Shown here: positions 59,091 through 64,000 of the stretch, one piece after another | How the letters are laid out: each line of letters starts with the position of its first letter | Position numbering within the stretch: position 1 is the first letter of the stretch | NCBI GenBank assembly: GCA_028023455.1 | Contig: JAQFVV010000347.1 | Span: 372,001-436,000, forward strand | DNA length: 64,000 nt | Reading direction: 5' to 3' | From: Epiperipatus broadwayi | Lineage: Eukaryota > Onychophora > Udeonychophora > Euonychophora > Peripatidae | Program-made: the position numbers and the translations under genes | The notes under the pieces: generated by a model | Seen by the model: only the letters and a program-made list of their open reading frames with translations | Told to the model about the DNA's origin: nothing | Databases searched by the model: none

Positions 59091-62000
59091 TGCAGAGAGG
59101 AGTTTGCTATTAACTGAAAGGAGACTCTTTGATTACTCTTGGAGGCCTTAAAGGAACCGAGCAGGGCAAATTCTTAATGTCCACTCCATACGTTCTTGTT
59201 GTTGCAGCTGTTATTACTATGTGATTATTCATATAGTATACAGACATGGATGGGCTGCTCACCAACATGCATTAGCCAGGGTGGTGAGTTTATTGGCTTT
59301 TTACCTCTGAGTTTAATATCAAGAAACACCATGGTCTTTCTTCTCAGTGCCTGATAAGGCAGAATGAATGTTTGTGTGAATGATAAATATTTTTCCAATA
59401 CATATATACAATTATGATAGACAAAAATAAAGCATGGCCCTTATTCCCAGGAGGCTTTAAAGTCACCAACCAAGGCAGCGGTTGGTGGCCGAAGGTGGAG
59501 GGTGCTAAGAATCCTCTGATTGTGGATCCAGGCTGCCATTTGATGACGACTTTTTATTTAGGTACTTACAACTGCAGATCACTTTCAAGTGAAGGAAGAT
59601 TGCAAGAATTAGAAGAAGAATTGTCTTATATTAAATGGGACATTATTGGACTTTGTGAAGTTAGAAAAAAAGGTGAAGAAACAATTGATTTAAAAAGTGG
59701 ACATATACTCTATTATAAAGGCACACATATTGGAAATACAAGTGGAGTAGGATTCATTATAAATAAAAAGTGGAAGAACAATATTGTGGAGATTGATGGT
59801 GTATCGGACAGAGTTGCAAGATTAGTTATACAACTTAATAGCAGATACCAAATGCAGATAATTCAGGTTTATGCCCCAACAAGTTCTCATAGTGATGAAG
59901 TAGTAGAAGATTTTTATATGGATGTACAAAAGGCTTTTGATCAGAGTAAACAACATTTTAAAATTGTTATGGGAGACTTTAATGCTAGAATTGGTAGACA
60001 AATGAAAGATGAAATTGCTGTAGGTAATTTTGGTTATGGTAATAGAAATGAGAGAGGACATAGACTTGTGGAGTTTGCAGAAAAAGAAAAACTTTATATT
60101 ATGAATTCATTTTTTGAGAAAAATGTTAAAAGGAAATGGACATGGAAGCATCCAAATGAAGGTACAGCAGAATTGAATTATATTTTGACTAACAGGAAAT
60201 ACATATTTCAAGATTGTAATGTTCTTAATAAATTTAACACAGGAAGTGATCATCGATTAGTAAGGTATAAGTTACGTGTTAATGTAAAACTAGAGAGACA
60301 AAAATTATTGAAAAAAACAATATTTACAGTTGATATTCCTAATCTTCAGAAACATTCTAATGAATTTAAATTAGAACTTACAAATAGGTTTCAAGTGTTA
60401 GGAGATTTTGAACATGATTCAAATTTGAATGAAATTAATATGAAAATAACTGATACACTTTTAAAAACTGCAACAAAGATAGCTGGTAGAAAAAAGCAGC
60501 AATTGACTAATAAAATTTCTACTGAGACTAGAGAATTTATGAAGAAAAGAAAGAATATGAAGATATACAAAAATGATGTATTAAAAAGAATTGAATATCT
60601 CGAATTTTGTAAAATGGTATGGAAAAGAGTTGAAAATGATATAAGAAAGTATAACTGTGAAATAGCAAGGAAAGCTGTAGAAGAAAATAAAAGTCTCAAG
60701 AATGTTAAACAACATTTTGGTATTGGTAGGAAATTTATATCTGCAATAAGAAAAAAAGATGGAATTATTACTAAAAAGAGAGATGACATCATGAAATTGG
60801 TAGAAGATTTTTATCAAGAATTATATAGTAATAAAGAACAAGTACCTCCTATATCTATTACATCTTCCGAATTGCCCAGAATTTTAAATGAAGAAGTGAG
60901 ACATGCAATTAAATGTATGAAGAAAGGAAAGGCTCCAGGAAATGATGGAATTATAATTGATATATTAAAAGAAGGAGGTGAAGAAATAGAAACAATTTTA
61001 GCAAAGTTATATACCAAATGTCTAAATGATAAAGATGTACCGGAAGATTGGAAGAATGCAGTAATAATATTAATATTTAAAAAGGTGATGAAGAAGATAT
61101 TAGAAATTACAGACCTATCATCCTTTTATCAGTTTTATATAAAATTTTTACTCAAGATAATTACAACTCGTCTACAGAGAACTTTGGATTTCCACCAACC
61201 AAGAGAACAAGCTGGATTTAAAAGTGGTTTTAGTACAATAGATCATATCCAGGTATTGAGAGAAGTCATAGAAAGGACAAATGAATATGAGTTGTCATTA
61301 TGTTTTGGATTTGTAGATTATGAAAAGGCATTCGATTCTATACACATTTCTTCAGTGATTAAAGCATTGGATCATCAAGGTATAGATCCAGGATATTGTC
61401 ATATTTTAAAGAATATTTATAAAAATGCAACAGCAACAATTAGATTACATAATGATACTGGAAAAATCAACATTGAGAAAGGTGTAAGGCAAGGTGACTC
61501 CATATCTCCAAAACTTTTTACAGCAGTGCTGCAAGAAGTATTTTGTGGATTAAAATGGGAAACTAAAGGAATGAAAGTAAATGGAGAGTATTTAAGTCAT
61601 TTAGATTTTGCAGATGATGTAGTTGTTTTTTGCAAATAATGCTTCAGAGCTGCAGGAAATGTTGCAGGAGTTAGCAGATGAAAGTAAAAAAGTAGGACTA
61701 AAGATAAATGTTAAAAAGACTAAAGTAATGTTTAATCGATTTGCTCAAAATATGAAAATAAAGATTGATTATGAAGAATTAGAAGAAGTTAACAGTTACA
61801 AATACCTTGGTCAGATTATTAATACAGATGGAAACATAATGGAGGAAATTTAATCATAGAATTAAACTTGGTTGGAGTGCTTTTGGTAGAAATAACTTGA
61901 TACTAAAAGGAAATATGCCTATGTGTTTGAAAAGAATGGTTTTTAACAAATGTGTTTTACCAGTTCTTACTTATGGATCTGAGACTTGGACACTTAATAG

Positions 62001-62373
62001 AAGAGCAATACAGAGACTTCAGACCACTCAAAGGAGTATGGAGAGATGTATGTTGGGAGTAACAAGAAGAGATCGAAAACGCAATGTATGGGTAAGACAA
62101 CAAACAGGTGTTACTGACCTTATTGAAAAAATTAAAAGATTGAAATGGAGTTGGGCTGGACATATTGCTAGAAGAAATGATAATAGATGGACAATTGAAA
62201 TTTTAAACTGGATTCCAAGAGATTGTAAAAGACCCAGAAAGAGACCACATGTGAGATGGATGGATGAAATAAGAAAATGTGCAGGGGTGTTGTGGAAAAG
62301 AGAAGCTAAAGATTGGAGAAGATGGATTAAACTTGGAGAGACCTTCATCCTGCAGTGGATTGATAATGGTTGA

Positions 62374-62461
<88 letters not shown>
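59088..62461 (+). mobile_element. RTE-type LINE, nearly full length, with TA-repeat tail
   Basis: About 325 bp of 5' leader, a single endonuclease-reverse transcriptase coding region (59414-62373) and a simple-repeat tail of TA units right after the stop. RTE-clade elements typically have one main ORF, a tiny 3' UTR and a microsatellite tail. The element lies between two TA tracts. The coding region carries frameshifts and is not functional. Confidence 0.85.
59414..62373 (+). pseudogene. RTE-type endonuclease-reverse transcriptase (CFDP2-like), frameshifted
   Basis: A 741-codon frame (59414-61639) carries an apurinic-type endonuclease: TYN at 51-53, CEV with Glu82, VYAPTS with Tyr153, GDFN at 187-190 and GSDH at 277-280. 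The expected Asp in the xIDYIL motif is Asn255 (LNYIL, codon AAT at 60176). The RT part has the FGFVDYEKAFDSI and RQGDSISPKLF motifs and the catalytic FADD box at 732-735. The annotated Met may be too early; Met44 (MTTFYLGTYN) is an alternative. Near 61080-61150 the conserved KGDEEDIRNYRP stretch is found one frame over, so two compensating indels garble that part while keeping the frame open. The frame then shifts near 61625, runs to 61853, shifts again, and ends at 62373 with the LTYGSETWTL and GHIARRNDNRW regions typical of RTE C-termini. The family enzyme nicks DNA and copies its own RNA at the nick. Confidence 0.92.
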
Positions 62462-62465
<4 letters not shown>

Positions 62466-62515
62466 AGAGAGAGAGAATATATATATATAAAAAGAGAGAG
62501 AGAGAGAAAAGAAAA
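62376..62515. repeat. TA array followed by GA-rich simple repeats
   Basis: About 43 TA units (62376-62461), then two blocks of (GA)n separated by a TA run. The TA part is the 3' tail of the RTE LINE. Confidence 0.95.
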
Positions 62516-62524
62516 TGAGTTATT

Positions 62525-64000
62525 CAAAATAAAAATATTCAAAGGACAGAGAAGGGAGGCACCTGGAGAACATATAAAGGGTCTGCAGAGATTTTTTGCA
62601 GCCACAGGATGGAGGAAGATGACAAAGTAATAGTAGTGCAAAACCATCTCCATAAATATGCCCAGACATGGTTGGAATCATTGTTACTCCAATCAGAAAC
62701 TTTTCAAGACTATGAAAATCCCCATAATAACATGTATTGGAAGAAAGAGCAACTACAGTATATTAAAGCCAAAATCATTAATAAAAAAGTTTTGTGAAGA
62801 GGAGGAAGAGATATGCATTCATTTTTTAAATGCCAAGGCTCCACATTGGGGAGCTGGAAGAATGTAAACCAACAGAAAGGCAGATTGTGGTAATTGTCTA
62901 TAGAAATTTTCCTGAAGAAATAATTGGTATACTAAGACAAAAAGAGGTGTGGTAATTGTCTATAGAAATTTTCCTGAAGAAATAATTGGTATACTAAGAC
63001 AAAAAGAGGTGGAGTGAAGAAATTGTGGCAGAACTAGCTTACAAAGATGAGAGAAAACATTTAGAAAAAATTGAGTGTTCATGGACACACCAGGTCAGAA
63101 AGGCAGATTGTGGTAATTGTCTATAGAAATTTTCCAGAATAAATAATTGGTATACTAGGACAAAAAGAGGTGGAGTGAAAAAATGTGGCAGAACTAGCTT
63201 ACAAAGATGAGAGAAAACATTTAGGAAATTTTGAGTGTTCATGTACAGACCAGGTCCCAAATTATGCATATCAGGCTTACTCTAAGATATGGATAACCAT
63301 CACTCAAATGGAAGTTGAGGCATTAGTAGATTCTGGTAACCCATTTTTGGTGTTTCAGAGGAAGTATATTCCTGTATTATAAGTGAACAGCATTCAGACC
63401 TCCCAATAAAGCCAGTACAGGTAAGGATGGCAAATAATAGAAAATCTAAGGTTTAACCTCAATAAATATGGGTAGAGTTGCAAATAAGTGGAAAACTGTT
63501 CTCACATGTATTCTTCATCAAGTGTCTGGTATATGGACTCCATTAGGGTCAGACTTTTTGCATAAGTACAAATGCACCATCAATTTTGAGATATGACAGG
63601 ACATATGTGAAAAAGAGGCAGTGAACTTCATAACACCAAAGCTATATAGCTCAATAGGAGTGCTGTGAGTGGACAAAAAAAACAAAGAAATGACAAAGGA
63701 GGTTAGAAATGGCAACTGAAACCAAAGGGGATTATAGAAGAAAAGATAGGAGGTTAGAATGGCAAATGAAAATCAGAAGAACTCCCTGAAGCAGATGCTT
63801 GAAAATTATAACCTTGTAATTTCCGATGTACTCAGAGTGATGCAGGGTTTTGAACAGCAAATTAAGTTGAATGAGGATAATCTATTGCAATCCCATTTTT
63901 ACCCTGTGCTGCATCATTATAGGGAAGAGGTTCAAAAACAAATAAGTCAAATGAAGGAATGGGGGATTATTTCAAAATGTTCATCTGTTTTACTGTAATC
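62525..64000 (+). pseudogene. Decayed Ty3/Gypsy-type element: gag, protease and start of reverse transcriptase
   Basis: Gag: HIKGLQRFFAATGW, then one frame over DKVIVVQNHLHKYAQTWLES (62570-62690), a capsid amino-terminal region. Protease: VEALVDSGNPFLVF (63315-63356) with the D-S-G active-site triad, and later LGSDFLHKYKCTINF-like flap/C-terminal residues in another frame (63540-63590). RT beginning: HHYREEVQKQISQMKEWGII (63925-63981), matching the start of Gypsy RT (REEVxKQIxxMLxxGII). Frames shift repeatedly and many stops occur. The element continues past the window end, so RNase H and integrase cannot be judged. Its upstream end abuts the LINE tail without a visible LTR. Confidence 0.8.
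62874..63250 (+). repeat. Nested tandem duplication within the Gypsy relic
   Basis: A 62-bp unit (TGTGGTAATTGTCTATAGAA to AAAAAGAGG) is repeated at 62886 and 62948, and again at 63109 as part of a longer unit (AGAAAGGCAGATTG at 62874 and 63097) that includes GTGGCAGAACTAGCTTACAA. It lies between gag and protease remnants, and the copies differ by a few substitutions. Confidence 0.9.

Noticed and set aside
59822-62348. Reverse-strand frames across the LINE
   Set aside because: They are shadows of the LINE coding strand with no recognisable motifs.
62279-62653. Ile-Tyr repeat frames on both strands
   Set aside because: They are translations of the TA array after the LINE; only the LINE and Gypsy pieces are coding remnants.

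Overview
The window looks like AT-rich, gene-poor animal nuclear DNA. The repeat content (non-LTR and LTR retrotransposons, Penelope-like elements, piggyBac, short tRNA-like repeats, very many TA tracts) fits a molluscan genome, probably a cephalopod. That attribution is inference; no host gene here allows a firm assignment. I find no intact host gene. The one host-derived gene copy is a dead, intronless ATP synthase alpha-subunit pseudogene at 5.9-7.7 kb. A possible host promoter with a first-exon-like start lies near 17.2-17.5 kb.

Layout. 0-5.9 kb: a 400-bp GATA microsatellite, two hairpin repeats, and unannotatable AT-rich DNA. 5.9-11.3 kb: the ATP5F1A pseudogene with an internal four-fold 99-bp amplification, two copies of a 300-400 bp dispersed repeat, a Penelope-like GIY-YIG fragment, and two copies (7.8 and 11.1 kb) of a short composite repeat that carries a hammerhead ribozyme fold. 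11.3-23.2 kb: mostly featureless, with simple repeats and the CCAAT-box region. 23.2-30.6 kb: a non-autonomous LTR retrotransposon on the minus strand with ~1.74-kb LTRs, primer-binding site, polypurine tract, TATAT target duplication and only a Gag-like coiled-coil ORF. 30.6-32.6 kb: two Penelope-like copies joined as an inverted pair. 32.6-34.6 kb: palindromes, another hammerhead repeat and a tRNA-Val-like SINE. 39.6-41.3 kb: a dead piggyBac transposase. 42-52.4 kb: inverted repeats, a decayed two-ORF LINE, a decayed Ty3/Gypsy gag and a degenerate LTR. 55.0-57.3 kb: a probable 2.2-kb solo LTR. 59.1-62.5 kb: a nearly full-length RTE-type LINE with broken ORF. 62.5-64 kb: a decayed Ty3/Gypsy gag-protease-RT segment that runs off the end.

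The most notable signal is the hammerhead ribozyme fold in the dispersed composite repeat. Two of four copies keep every invariant core nucleotide, a 3-bp stem III and an extended stem I, with sequence differences that preserve pairing. A second pattern is that LTR-type elements repeatedly start with TGTAA directly after TATAT in TA tracts, so TA microsatellites look like preferred landing sites. All statements come from reading the sequence; no database or folding program was run.
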